From assembly GCF_963678635.1 (NCBI RefSeq), contig NC_087063.1, positions 63,471,290-63,535,289 of the forward strand: 64,000 nucleotides of DNA. The letters are read 5' to 3'. The notes below the pieces were generated by a model, which was given only the letters and a program-made list of their open reading frames with translations, made no database searches and was not told where the DNA came from. Positions 11,373-22,639 of this stretch are shown here, in pieces. The first letter of the stretch is position 1. Every line of letters begins with the position of its first letter. The stretch is from Symsagittifera roscoffensis. Its lineage: Eukaryota > Xenacoelomorpha > Acoela > Convolutidae. The position numbers and the translations under genes were made by a program.

Positions 11373-12976
11373 CCCATCCGGGTTTTACAGAGTTTTTAGA
11401 ATTATCTTTCTGCAATTCAAAGGATGGATGATGAACGTTGGTACTTGGCGAACATCATGTTCTTGTCCGGTTCCTCTTGTTAAGGAAGTTCCAGGACGCT
11501 GGAGTTTGGGACATCAATCGTTGTGTCGTCTTGTGACAGCGACTGTGTTCCCCAATGAAATCATTCTGATTTCAAAATGGTTTGCTATGACGGGTTTTTC
11601 TGTATTATGTAGAGAACTTGTTTTGTGTTCAACCTCGTCTGGGAATGGCGTGGAGATCGTGTGTGGAAGGGATGCCTCGTAACTCGGATCTGTACGTATA
11701 CTTGAACATCGAGGTGGTCATTGGTCTAGTTCAATGAAGTCCTTTTCTGCGAAGTCAAGTCGTACTCTAAATCCTTTGAGTTGTGATTGTGGACGGCATA
11801 TCGGTTGTGGTTAGCCATTCTTGTTCGAGTGTGATGGGATCATTTTGTCTTTGGATGTTCATCTTTGTTGTTGTGTGTTGATCTATATACTGCAAGGTAT
11901 GATTTACATTTTATAAAATCTTATTAGTTCGGTTTTTTAATCATGAATTTAGTTAGTTGTTTTCACAAAAGCGTTTTGTTTTAGTTCAGTTATTTTGAAG
12001 AGTTACTCACCCTTGAGTACCTCTTATTAAAAATAGAAGTGTGGTCACAAAGCGTGGATGTAGCGCGGTGGGTTAGGCCGGCTATAGAGCATGCCCAGGA
12101 CGTCCTCTCTGGTGGGTTAGGCCAGGAGTGGGAGCATGATTTCGTGCGGTTTCTTTGAGAGGTCCTGTTATGTGATAACGTTTTATGCTGGGTTTATGTT
12201 GGTTTTTCTTATGTTTCTTTGGTTGTGTCCTTTTTTCAAAAATCAAATTAATTTTGTTATGGGTTTGTCTTGCGACTTTTTTGTGTTTTATTATTTCTTT
12301 TTTAGACTTTATAATAGTCTTCAAAAGAATAAATTATCCAGTTTTAAACTGGGTTAATCCGGTTTGGGTACCGTTGGTTTTCTTTTCTTAGTCATGCTGT
12401 TATTTTAAGATTTGTGGTGTTTAGTAAGCTGCGTTGGTTAGTTTGATTTAGTATATAATTCCTTTCCAACCGGGTTAAAGGAAAGTTTGAAACTTGTTAT
12501 CGTGTGTTAGAGTTGTTGAGTGTGAAAACTTGAAACCTAAAATCATTATTTAAACAACTCTTCGTGGGCGAGCTGTGCGAGTTTGGATAGAATTCTTGTG
12601 CGAGTCAATGAAAATATCAAAAGGTTAGTACTGCATTTTCATTTTATCAATTTATTACATAGAATTTCAAATTTACTGCTTATTTTGAGGGAAAATTAAA
12701 GTTTCAAATTTTCATCGTAATTAAATTTACTGCTTTATGGGGAAACAATTTATAAATTAATTTACTACATTTGGTATGAATTTTATTATATTATCTTGTG
12801 CAAAATATTAATGAAGTTTAGAAGAATTTTAACAAGTTTATTTTTTATTTTTCTTTTCTGTTTTTTGCAGATGATCGTGGTATGAAGACTAGAAATGAAA
12901 AAGAAACTTGAATAAAGAATGGCTAGTACTAATTTAAATTTATTAGTTAAGAATATTTTTAAATTAAACTTACCTG
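11373..12976 (-). other. Non-coding 3' part of the env-bearing element
   Basis: About 1.6 kb between the last ORF and the 3' LTR. It is AT-rich with only short frames (the longest, 12324-12082, is Lys/His-rich and unconvincing). A long 3' untranslated region is the simplest reading. Confidence 0.4.
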
Positions 12977-14593
12977 TTATTCGTCTGGGAAAAAGCCGTG
13001 GGGGAAGATGTCGTGTATCATGTCCGATGTTGTTAGTAATTTTGCTAGTATGCGAATGATGTTTTTAGTTTGGAGCAGTGGCCAAAGCAATTGAAGTGCT
13101 TTAATGGTTTTTAGTTCTTCGGTGCCTACTGCAAACTCATAAGGTGTGTTTTGAATGAGGTTATATATTTTGTGATTATATTTAGTATTGTGAATAAATT
13201 CTAATATTGGGATTTCTATAGGCTGGATAAATTCATCTGGAATAAGAAAGGGTCTGGATTCTTCGGCGTTAAAGGTCTTCGTGATGGGACAAAATAAATA
13301 CATTTGTGTTACTGGGTCATAATTGCGGAGGATGCCGTGAAGGTTAGTATCCTTGATGCAATAAGTGAAATTAAGAAAAAATGGTGAAGTGTACTTTGAG
13401 TTAAGAAACTGAAAACGATGGTGTGGTTGTCTTGATGGAGTATGTAAATCAAAATGATTTTGTATGAAGCGATAATATGTGTAAGTGTGCGTTTGCTTAG
13501 TGCGTAACATAATGTCGTGTGAACAGTGCAAATCGCGTTCATGTGGTGCAAGGAAGTGAAAGGTTAGTGAAAATATTTGAAATTTGTCTTTGAAACTTTC
13601 GTAAGCTTGAATATCATTTAGTGCTTCAGAAATGATGTGATCATATTTTCTATCAAAAATATTAAGTGTGAATACATATGACGTTTTGATGAAAAATTTT
13701 TCTGTTAGTTGTGGGTTAGCGAAGCGGTCGTCATCTAGAAATTGGTCTTGATTAGTTCGGATGATATTATGGTCGTAATATTCTATTGTAAATTCGTTAG
13801 CTCGAGGTGCAGTGAATGTTTTTAGTAATTTTTTATATCCTACATAAGTAAAGTGTCTAGGTGTTAGTGTTGCGGTGAGTCTATATAGCATATCTTTATT
13901 CATTTCTATATCATTATGAGTACTAGATAGTGGCAGGCAAAGGGGATTAGTAAAATGGTAATATGCTGTCCAGTGAAGTGTGGGCATTAAAACATGTTCG
14001 TCTACAAAACTACGTGTGTCGTTAGTGTCGTTAGGTGTGTTTAATGTATATTGTGGGAATGAGGGTAAGGTGATTGCTAGAAAATCTTTCGTGTTTTTGT
14101 GTTGCGGGTGATTAATATATTCGCAGGCTGTTCCTGGTTTGGTCGGGAATGGATGGTTCGGGAATTTCCTTTTAAAAGTGCGATAAGCTCGGTTAGTGCT
14201 ATTAGATGTTTCGGTGGATGTGGATGATTGTGCTAATGATGCAGTGTAAGCTGAGGAGGGTGTAGGAGTAGGTGGGTTTGAGGATTCTATTATGGATGAA
14301 GTTTGATGTATGGTGAGGGTGTTAGGGTGTAATAACTGTTGTTGTAGGGTGATAAAATTATCGAGTTCCTGGGAGATTTGGGGGGTATCTGGAGAATTAT
14401 TAGATGATCGGTCGGAATGAAATGGAGAATAGGTTGGGGTTACTTGCGAAGCATAAGAAGGAGTGGAAACGGATGGGAGTGAATTATTTGGTGGGATTGT
14501 TTGAAAAGGGGGTTTTGAAAAAATTGAGGAGTTGGTATGAAAATTGTTGGATGGAGATGGTTCGGAGTCTGCAAATTCGTCAGGGGGTCTATA
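12977..14593 (-). CDS. Unrecognised 538-codon ORF downstream of env
   Basis: The minus strand is open from just after a TAA (14594-14596) to the stop at 12977, 538 codons. The first in-frame ATG is at 13987, giving a 336-residue C-terminal part starting MPTLHWTAYYHF. The upstream part is Pro/Ser/Thr/Asn-rich and looks disordered. The 336-residue part has a folded composition, rich in aromatic, His and Leu residues (for example FKDKFQIFSLTFHFLAPHE and ALQLLWPLLQTKNIIRILAK). No catalytic motif is evident. It is the longest uninterrupted frame in the element, which suggests recent constraint. A structural protein is possible, but I do not assign a function. Confidence 0.55.
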   Translation of the reverse strand, partial: YRPPDEFADSEPSPSNNFHTNSSIFSKPPFQTIPPNNSLPSVSTPSYASQVTPTYSPFHSDRSSNNSPDTPQISQELDNFITLQQQLLHPNTLTIHQTSSIIESSNPPTPTPSSAYTASLAQSSTSTETSNSTNRAYRTFKRKFPNHPFPTKPGTACEYINHPQHKNTKDFLAITLPSFPQYTLNTPNDTNDTRSFVDEHVLMPTLHWTAYYHFTNPLCLPLSSTHNDIEMNKDMLYRLTATLTPRHFTYVGYKKLLKTFTAPRANEFTIEYYDHNIIRTNQDQFLDDDRFANPQLTEKFFIKTSYVFTLNIFDRKYDHIISEALNDIQAYESFKDKFQIFSLTFHFLAPHERDLHCSHDIMLRTKQTHTYTYYRFIQNHFDLHTPSRQPHHRFQFLNSKYTSPFFLNFTYCIKDTNLHGILRNYDPVTQMYLFCPITKTFNAEESRPFLIPDEFIQPIEIPILEFIHNTKYNHKIYNLIQNTPYEFAVGTEELKTIKALQLLWPLLQTKNIIRILAKLLTTSDMIHDIFPHGFFPDE

Positions 14594-15008
14594 TTAGAGT
14601 TATTAAGTTGTGAAATGGAGTATAAAATTGAAATATCTGAGTTAGTATCCGAATTCATGCTTGATGATATATTAATAGTTGGAAAATCGGGTGGTGGGAA
14701 AGCAAAAAGTGGGATTATTGGGATTGGAGTGTGGAGGTTGGTTGGATGGGAATTTGAGCGGTGTAGGGATCCAAGTTGTCGGCTCATCGTGGGCTAAAAA
14801 AATGATTATTTTGAGACCGAAAAGCGGTTGTATGGGGTTGTTCTACAATTTGTTCATATGTATTATCATCTTGTGAATGATGTGTTATTATATGTTGTAT
14901 GGGACTTTGTGATATATTTGGTCTGAAATTTGGGTTATGTGTTATTGCTAGGTTTCGGAAATTACGTGGGACTAAGGATAATGGATGGTTATGTGGTAGG
15001 GGTGGCAA
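14594..15008 (-). other. Pro/Asn/His-rich open stretches between env and the 3' ORF
   Basis: Short minus-strand frames (15008-14784 and 14787-14440) are rich in Pro, Asn, Ser and His, like the N-terminal part of the next ORF. They may be frameshifted pieces of a single disordered region linking env and the 3' ORF. No motif is recognised. Confidence 0.3.
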
Positions 15009-17346
15009 CTATGGTGCGGTAGGTGTTACTTCTATGTTATTATGTTCTTCGTCGTACGTGTTCTGTCTTGTCGCCATTTTTGTATTATATTCTTTTATTT
15101 GTGCGTCTAGAAGAATTTTGTTTATTGATGAAGAAAAAATTCCAAAAAATCTTGCAAAAAGTATGCGTGCTACACTTGCGTGTCTATTTACTTGTGTGTG
15201 TATAGCGCATGTGTTATAGATTCTTTTTAAAAGTGAAAAAAGAAATCCTATAAAGTTGAACCTTGCGTATAAGATAGTTAATTTTTCTAAGATGTAATAG
15301 GGCCATCCTAGAAAATCGAGAATTTCATTTTTTAGGGTAACAAAGCTAAAAAATATTTGTAGGTGAAATATCTTGTGGTCTGTATTTTTCACCGTTTAGA
15401 TATATATAATCTTTAATGTCTTTAAAATATCCGCTATAATCTTGTGTATAAATATCTGCAAATCCTGCGGTTTCAGCAAGTTTTCGTAAATTTTGATCAA
15501 TTGATTGTCTTTGTATAGTGTCCATTTGTGTTAATAATTCTTGGAATTGTTGTGTTCTAATGTGGTGTTGGATATCTGATTTTGAATATATTTCAATTGA
15601 TTGTAAATCAATATTTGGATTACGAGCAATAGCTCTGATGCTTTCGGGTGAAAATTTTTTGAGTGATTGCATTAGCGTAGGGTATGGAGTAAGAATATAA
15701 TATTTATCTTCATCAGGGTTCAATTGTACTACATTGTGGCTATTTTCTGATCCACATGGGACTGCGGTATCCCAAAAATATGTTCGTCTTGAAAGTCTCT
15801 CAACAAAATGTACCTTACTTTTATAAAATATAGGGATTCTTTTATAGCAGCGTTTATCTTCAAAAACATATAGTGGTGATACTTTTTTAGTACAAGTATA
15901 AAACCATAAAATGTTTCCTTTGTAGTCTAGAAAATTTGATCTATTTCCTGACAATAAATATCCTGCGTAGGGTATTTTTAATACTGCTAGTGCGAGTGAT
16001 TGTAGGATTTGTGTCCTTTGTAATTCGCATAGTTGGTGAAGTGTTTCTAATTCGCAGAGTGACATTTCTAGAAAAATTCGACTAATCGTGTAGTCTAACT
16101 TCATATCTAAGTGAATATCATAGTGGATATTACCAAAATAAGTGTTATTCATTAGTGATAGTTCTTGTAATCGTGTACTTCTAGTGTCATGTGGCTTTAG
16201 TTTTCCACCAGGTTGACCATTGCTTTTTTTAAAATTAACTGGTATACATGATGTTCCTTCGTGTAGAGGGTGACCTGTGGCATAAGGGTCAAATTTTATT
16301 TTTCCAGTGGTCATGTCGAAACCTTTTTCGTATTCAACTAGTATTTCAGTATATTGTGTTTTGTAAAGTGGGTTTCTATATTTGCATGCGATTTCTGTTT
16401 CTTGATATATTTGGAAACGTGTTAATTTATTTTCTATATTATGGATATTTCGAAAATCAGTACTTTGTTTTCGTGATGGATGGACTAGTTCATATGGAAT
16501 TGATTCTATAAAATATTTTTCGTGAAATTTTGCCATTCGAGCGTGTATTTTTGCTACTTGAAATGTTGTGCATGTATCTTCGGGAAACCAAACAATTGTT
16601 GCTTGTGTCCGTGTTGTAGGATCACAATAACCTTGATCGTTTTTACAAGGTAATCTAATTCCTTGATAGATCATTGTGTTGTCGGATAAATCTCGTGTGA
16701 GTTGTATTTTTTCGAGTTGTATTTCCAATCGAAAAACATTATTTCTTGATATCCTTTATTTTTTGTGTCTGCTTTGCAGTTTGATGGATTATTTATTCCA
16801 ATGTGTGGTATCCAGTGCTTATCGTGTATATCATAAGTTAATCTTCCGTGTGCGCCGTTGTATGGGTATTTTTCATCTAGTTTTATATGTCCTTGATATC
16901 TTTCAAGTTCTGCTTGATGTACAGAATCGGCAAAGACTTGAAAATATACTAGTTTTCTGTCGGTGTTTTTATTTCTTGTGATATTTAGTCTGAGTAGCTC
17001 ATTTTTACAATCATCGGGATTTAGATGTAGAAGTCGTTCTATATTACTTTGGTAGAATGATTCGTGGTCAAGTCGGTTTTTATTTATAGCCTGTGACTGT
17101 TGTTGCTCGGGCTTTTGAATACAGTGTCGCTATTACATTTGTAGTTTCTATAGCTTGTGGTTCTGTTTCGCATTGTGATACTTGATTTATTGCATATTTG
17201 TGTAGTGTTTTTTGTTCATTTTCTTCACAATCGTAGTGTGTTACTAATAAGTCCTGGGGTCCTGTGCGGGGAGAAAGATTTGTGTTTTGATAGGAAAATA
17301 TTGGAAAAAAGATTTGTTGAAATATCAATATTTTTAGAATATACAT
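15009..17346 (-). pseudogene. Env-like membrane glycoprotein with frameshifts
   Basis: The ORF starts at 17346 with a hydrophobic signal peptide (MYILKILIFQQIFFPIF). A Cys-containing ectodomain follows in three frames: 17346-17080, about 17100-16670, and about 16740-15346. Recognisable parts are the paired cysteines around CKNDQGYC, the segment WFPEDTC followed by AKIHARMAKF, and a long C-terminal ectodomain. A hydrophobic stretch near 15260 (ARFNFIGFLFSLL) looks like a membrane anchor, followed by a short polar tail. The overall layout recalls the class III-type glycoproteins of chuviruses and of env-bearing BEL/Pao and Gypsy elements. That comparison is from memory and needs profile searching. 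At least three frameshifts (about 17090, 16730 and 15370) break it, one in an A6 run. Full length would be about 780 codons. Confidence 0.6.
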
Positions 17347-18482
17347 GTGTATGATAATCCTGAGTATGGGTTATAATATGTGATGTAACCAAATGTCTTT
17401 TTGGTATATCTGGCGTACTTATATATTACTTCAGTTGTTATAAATGGTGGTGGTAGCGATTGAGCTGTTATATTGGGTGGGTTTAATGGGTAAGGATGTT
17501 GAACAATGTTATTAAGTTTAATTGTGATTTCGAATTTTAATTGTAGACTATTTTGTTGGAGTATTTGGATGTTATGGTCACGAATGTCTTCGTGGATGTC
17601 TTGTCTATATTGTAGTCTATTGAGTGCCCAATTGTGGAGTCGGTTACTTTCTGAGTGTTGTCCAAATAATGGTGGGGGTGCTGTGAACGTGTTCCAATCT
17701 AATCTTAAAGGGATATTTGTTGATGATTGTTCTCGATATCTGGCGTCGAGGTTATTTGGAAAATTTAGGGGGAAAGTCGTCGGTGAAATCTGGCTTATTG
17801 ATGGTTTTGATGGTAGTGATAATGTTTCTGGTAGTGATGATAATGTTGTTGTATCCGTAGAAATATCTATTGGGTCATTTATTTAATTTGGTTCACCTTG
17901 TGTGAATGAGTGTGTTGTCCAATATGGTAGTCGTGATGTTTGGTTGGGGGGGGGGGGTTAAAGGGATTGTCACGTATTTGTTCAGATGTTGGTGTTGAAC
18001 CTAAGTAATCTGAGGGTATACTTGAGGTGCTACGTTGTGAAAGAAGTGTAGGGGTTTCCGGTAATGTGTTATTTGGGTTTTCTGGAGTAATTGGTGATGG
18101 GGATTGGGGTATATCAAAATGAACTCGGGGGGTTTGAAAATTTCTATTTCGTCGTGGATGTATAATTTGTCTATTTATTTCAACTGTATTTTGGTTTTGA
18201 CTAATGTTTCTTATTCTACTTAATTCTTGTGGTAATGTTGGGTACAAGTTATATGTTGGTTCACTTAGGGGTGCCTGTCGCTGAACTGGTTCTAATGGTT
18301 CAGATAAGCGAGCGTGTCGTTCTTCAGAAGTGTATGGGTTATCTTGGAAAGAAATTCGTGTAGATGTTTGGGGATTTTGGGTAGTTGTAGCTATTGTCGG
18401 GTTTTCTTGGGATGATGTCGGTGAAGACTGACTGTGTGATTGTTGGTTAGCAATTTTTGAAAGTATTCTGATTGATTTTTCC
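17334..18482 (-). pseudogene. Gag-like Pro/Ser/Thr/Asn-rich ORF of the env-bearing element
   Basis: From a TAG at about 18483 the minus strand is open to the C12 tract at 17946-17957 (residues such as SSPTSSQENPTIATTT and PQSPSPITPENP). After a frame change it stays open to 17334 apart from one TAA at 17883-17885. The second half (for example RLDWNTFTAPPPLFGQHSES) has heptad-like leucines near LNRLQYRQDI. It has low complexity and no zinc knuckle. Its stop overlaps the env start by 13 nt. The gag call rests on position (first ORF after the 5' LTR) and composition only; the protein is otherwise unrecognised. Confidence 0.45.
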
Positions 18483-19524
18483 TAGTGAAAAAATTTATGT
18501 TTATTGTAGTATTCTTCAAGGAAAAGAATTAAGAGGATTGTTGCTAAGGCGAATGTGATTATTGCCTTTTTTTATACATTTGCACATTGTCAATATTAGG
18601 GATGATAAAAATGTTATAAAAATTACAAATAGTAAAAAAATATCTGTTCTACTGAAAATTGTTCGTATCATTTAAATAAACTTTGGGTTATCCTACCTGT
18701 GAATATGGTTAATGATTTGGGAAAGTTGGAGATATATTTCAAAAAATGTTGCAAAAAATGATAAAAAATATTATAAAAGCTTCAAAGGTATCAAAGAGAA
18801 ATATGAATAAAAGTTTAAGTATTGTGAAAAAGTTTATGAAATTGTTGAAAATTGTATTTTTAAAGATATTGACTGATCGAGAGAAGAGCATTTAAGAATT
18901 GATTTCTTGGTCGAATATTTTTTGTTGTTTGGGGCGATTTTCAAGTGTGGTCGAGTTATTTATTGTTTTTTTTGACAAGTGGGTTGAGTTTTGTGAAAAG
19001 TTGTTGGGGGCTAATTTTATGGTTTTCGGGAGGTCTTCTTTGCTTTATTTTTATTTGTCAGGTGATCTGAGGGATTTTTGAGATTTTTGTACTTTTGGCT
19101 AGGTTAATACGGTCGTATTTTTACTTTAGGTTAATTTATCATTTTTGGTTGGGGGGTTTTTGAGGTCTAAATTGGGAAAATATTGTTGATCTTTGCGGTA
19201 TTAGATAAGGGAGGGTTATGATCTTATGCTGGTATTTGTTTTAGTTGTCAAGTCTGAGTGGTTTGCTTATTTTTGACCTGGAGGTTGTAAAGTTATAGTT
19301 ATAGATATGCCTGGAGTTTAATATCTTTCGTCTAATTGGATGGTGTTATAGTTATAGAAGGTGACGGATTGAATGAATCCTATTGGCTAAATTTGAACTA
19401 GAATTGTTGCGCTTTTGTCAGCATGTTATTTTGAAAAATGGAGATTCAATATGATTGAGAGATGCGAGGATTTTAAGATAAAAGTTGTTTTTGAAATTCA
19501 ACTTTCTTTAATATTTTAGATTGT
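18483..19524 (-). other. 5' leader of the env-bearing element
   Basis: About 1 kb between the candidate primer-binding site and the gag-like ORF. It is T/G-rich on the plus strand and has no credible coding frame on the minus strand. It probably contains the 5' leader and packaging region. Confidence 0.4.
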
Positions 19525-19542
19525 GTCTCACTGGTCGCACCA
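19525..19542 (-). promoter_or_regulatory. Candidate primer-binding site
   Basis: Two bases inside the 5' LTR the minus strand reads TGGTGCGACCAGTGAGAC. A TGG start next to the LTR is what a tRNA 3'-end-complementary primer site should show. I could not assign the tRNA; the CGACC core is reminiscent of, but not identical to, arginine-tRNA sites. Confidence 0.5.
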
Positions 19543-19544
19543 GA

Positions 19545-19954
19545 TGAGTTAGGACCGATGGGGTATAACTCATAGAGTAAATTCGGATAGGGTACACCGT
19601 CTGCTCGTCACGCTATCTTATTTTCGGCCGGATAGATTCGTGCAACTTCTTAGTCTAATACCGATCCTAATCTTACTCTTATACTTTCTAGTCTCAGGGT
19701 GTTTAACTAGTCTCTGCTAGGCTCAATAGATCTAGGTATCCTGATTTGTTGCGGCCGCTGAAGTTCTCTTGGAGAGACAACTAATTTCTAAGTTAAATTC
19801 AAATCTCTCTGGTGCTGAAATTACAAGTAATTTCAGCACTTACAAATAAGTGGGTTGTTGGTTAGATGGATCATGATTGGTTAATATTAAATACTTTACA
19901 GTGGTAAAATATCCAATTTATCCAAGCATAAAATATAGTTTAGATCAGGTTCCA
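19545..19954 (-). repeat. 5' LTR of the env-bearing element
   Basis: This is the 410-bp direct repeat upstream of the coding region on the minus strand. It starts TGGAACC and ends AACTCA. It contains a NotI-like GCGGCCGC core near 19752 and a short inverted motif around AAGTGCTGAAATTACTTGTAA, all shared with the other LTR. Differences from the 3' LTR are about a dozen substitutions and small indels. Confidence 0.9.
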
Positions 19955-19958
19955 GTGG
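19955..19958. other. Target-site duplication GTGG (right)
   Basis: Second copy of the 4-bp target duplication, next to the 5' LTR. It is followed at once by the continuation of copy N coding sequence. Confidence 0.85.
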
Positions 19959-20582
19959 TTCATTTCTGATCAACATAAGGCACCAAGGTCGCCAATTTTA
20001 TCGATAAAGTACGGGGTGTGCTGGTCATTAAATTAATATTAAACAATGCAATGCTTCGTCGACAGATTAGTGCACTCGAGCACACAAGCACTGAAATGAC
20101 TATTCAATGATGAATCTTGTTGACGAAAACAAGAATGATTATTACCTGCCCTTGAACTTACAATTGAATAAAAGAATTAACATCGTCGATGAAACTCATT
20201 TTACGCTGAAGAGGATTGGAACGAAGTTGAACAACCTGAAAAAGGGATAAAACTGCATTTTCCCAAGGTCATCGCAATTAGACAGAACAAAAGGGGACAA
20301 GGAAGCCAAAAAGTACAGTGACAATTTTATCGTGGACAAAATTGAACTCACCGACATGATAGAATCAGTGGCCATGCTAGAAAAGATGATGGTCTTGCAC
20401 GAAATCGACCTAGTTGACGACAGGGAGACTCACTGCATTGAATATCGATCAGAGTGAGAAATGGAGCTCAAACCGGAAGTAGAACAAAATTAGCAAAACA
20501 ACTAAAAAGCCTTAAAAAAAGAGTTGCTCCATGATCTCCCTATTGAACCACCGAAGGAGACAATTCTAACAATTAAAGAAAA
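19955..20582 (+). pseudogene. Pol C-terminal tail of copy N, right of the insertion
   Basis: Immediately after the target duplication the plus strand resumes the same coding sequence as copy R's Pol tail (GRQFYR and STG, against the FMITEV...GRFYRLSTGRA region of copy R). It continues with YAEEDW-like residues near 20215 and IRQN near 20277, and then VDKIELTDMIES at 20334, equivalent to MDRIDLNKIGEE of copy R. Several stops and frameshifts are present. The homology leads directly into the macro-domain repeat array at 20583. Confidence 0.8.
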
Positions 20583-20836
20583 GAACCTCGAATTGACGAT
20601 TTATGAAAGGCCACTGAATCGAATTGGATCGCTCCATATGTAACCCTTATGAGTACTTGAATCCATACTCGATCTGCTAGGTCATAGGCGATCGACGGAG
20701 ACGTCGATGGATTTTTTCGTCCGGAGTGTGGGATAAGACTCACCCAAGTAAAAAAAAAAGCAACAAAAATCAAAGTTGACGAGAGACGGAGAATTTGAGA
20801 CATTAAAAGATAACCGGAAAAAAATGCATACTGGCG

Positions 20837-21098
20837 GATTTTCGAATCGTACTTCCCAAAACGCTATTCAAATATCATCACAGTTACTGTCATTGACTTT
20901 AAATTGGCGGAACGCACATGCGCCATCGCGTTAGCCATCGACGCGACCTTTGAGATGGCGATGGCGGCCTATTTCAGGATGGTGTATAAAACTACCGAAT
21001 TTCCTGGGAACCAGAGACTAGAAGAGATGATAGCGCTGCCCCTGCTGCATTTCAAATACCGGGCTCATAGTTGTGTGTTTAATAAGCAAGTCCATTGA
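20837..21098 (+). pseudogene. Macro-like domain fragment, array unit 1
   Basis: Open frame from the RIFESYF segment, through ERTCAIALAIDATFEMAMAA, to LLHFKYRAHSCVFNKQV. It aligns residue by residue with the macro-like segment of copy R (RVIESYF, DRTCAIAITADMSFRTALAA). Only the N-terminal half of the domain is present and a TGA follows. An ATG at 20904 (MAERTC) follows an alanine-rich stretch but has no support as a start. Confidence 0.65.
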
Positions 21099-22377
21099 TA
21101 AGCAAAAAGTATAACTTGAGTTTAGTGGACACTAAATCAACTTAACAGATATTTTTTTATTTAACAGAGGAGTCCCCTCACTCTCTTTACCTGTTTATGA
21201 CTAAAATAGGGGAGAACCACCCATGAGAACTGTATGATTTAATTCACCTGATTGTTTTTGGAGGTGGACATCGAAGTATACTTACACAAAATGTACAGTT
21301 TGAGTATATGCTAGCTCATAAATTTAAATCGAAAATTAGGTTTTAAATGTAGGACTTAGGTATTAGAAAGGGAATTTGTTATGATTCTTTTTCAAATTTT
21401 TTGAGATTCTTCATTAACTAGATTCGAACTTCAAAAAACTTTAAGCTGTTATAATATTTAATTGCTCTATTTTAAATTTTGTTTCTACCTTTTCTTTTTA
21501 CTTTTTTGAAAACTTTCGAGTATGTTTTAATCAGTTTTTGTTGAGAAAAACCAGAATATTGTTGGGACACGTGACTTTCTGACAAGCTTTAGGTTCAGTG
21601 CCTAATGAAAAAAAAATTGCTTGCATTGCAAAATGTGGCAGTTTATAGCTTCTTTCTTGAACAGCTTTTAAATTGCAGCAGATTTTAGTAGAATCAAAAG
21701 TAGCAATCACAGTGCATAAAAGCATAAAAACCTTAGGACCGCAGTTTTCTTTTGTTGAACTGATTGAAGCGAAGCTGCTTTTAAAAAACCAAGCAAAAAC
21801 TGCACTATCCGAAAATGCGCGAAGAATTTCTGCAAAATAATGCAAATAAAATAATGTCGAGATTAAAACAGAACAGAAATTGAACACAACATTTGAATAC
21901 AAACATGGCCGACTTCCTTTTGAAAAAGGCGAACTCGTTTTATAACACACGAATGTGTTTGTGTAGACATGCATTCCAAAAAGTTTTACCAGCTTTTGCC
22001 CCAAGGTCTTCAAGAGTAACAATTCTTTGCATTCGACAGGTTTTCGAGCAAAAAGGATACTTTCGAAAAGAAGATGAATCATAAAAAACTGAAAACTATC
22101 GCAAAATAGTTTTTTTTTATTGAACCTCGAATTAACAATTTAGGAAAGGCCACTGAATCGAATTGGATCGCTCCATTTGTTTCCCCTATGAATACTTGAA
22201 TCCCTACTCTATCTGCTAGGTCATAGGCGATCGACGGATACGTCGATGGATGTTAACGTCCAGAGTGTAGGATACGACTCACCCATTTAAAAAAACTAGC
22301 AGCAAAAATCAAAGTTGACGAGAGACGGAGAACTTAGAGACAGAAAAAGATAACCGGAAAAAAATGGCATATTAGCG

Positions 22378-22639
22378 GATTTTCAAATCTTACTTCACAA
22401 AAGGCTATTCAAATAACATCAAAGTTACCGTCATTGACTTTAAATTGACGTTACGCACGTGCGCCATCGCGTTAGCCTTCGACGCGACCTTTGAGACGGC
22501 GATGGCGGCCCATTTTAAGATGGTGTATAAAACTACCGAACTTCTGGGGAATCAGACACCAGGTGAGATGATAGCGATGCCCCTGCTGCATTTTAAACAC
22601 CGGGCATATAGTTTTGTGTTTACTAAGCAAGTCCCTTGA
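22378..22639 (+). pseudogene. Macro-like domain fragment, array unit 2
   Basis: Same half-domain as unit 1 (RTCAIALAFDATFETAMAAH, then EMIAMPLLHFKHRAYSFVF). It is open over 64 codons from 22445 and then ends in TGA at the same site as the other units. Confidence 0.62.

Larger units (their letters stand above)
10963..19954 (-). mobile_element. 8992-bp env-bearing LTR element without recognisable RT
   Basis: Two 410-bp direct repeats (10963-11372 and 19545-19954) bound the element. On the minus strand they begin TGGAACCTGATC and end TCCTAACTCA, so they have TG...CA ends. A GTGG target duplication flanks it (10959-10962 and 19955-19958). It is inserted into the integrase/Pol-tail coding region of copy N, which continues on both sides. 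The LTRs are about 97% identical by eye, suggesting a fairly recent insertion. The internal 8.17 kb encodes on the minus strand, in order, a gag-like ORF, an env-like protein and an unknown 538-codon ORF. I find no RT, RNase H, protease or integrase motifs, so it would need help in trans, or the identification as a retroelement is incomplete. Confidence 0.88.

Noticed and set aside
16700-16760. Programmed -1 frameshift in the env-like gene at the A6 run
   Set aside because: The codon boundaries do not fit an X-XXY-YYZ slippery site, and the gene has other frameshifts. Decay or an indel error is simpler.
10963-19954. Direct repeats as a simple segmental duplication rather than LTRs
   Set aside because: TG...CA ends, equal 410-bp length, the GTGG target duplication and clean interruption of the copy N coding region all indicate LTRs.
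21531-22082. 183-codon minus-strand ORF in array unit 1
   Set aside because: The equivalent frame is broken in units 2 to 4 and has no recognised domain, so it is not conserved coding sequence.
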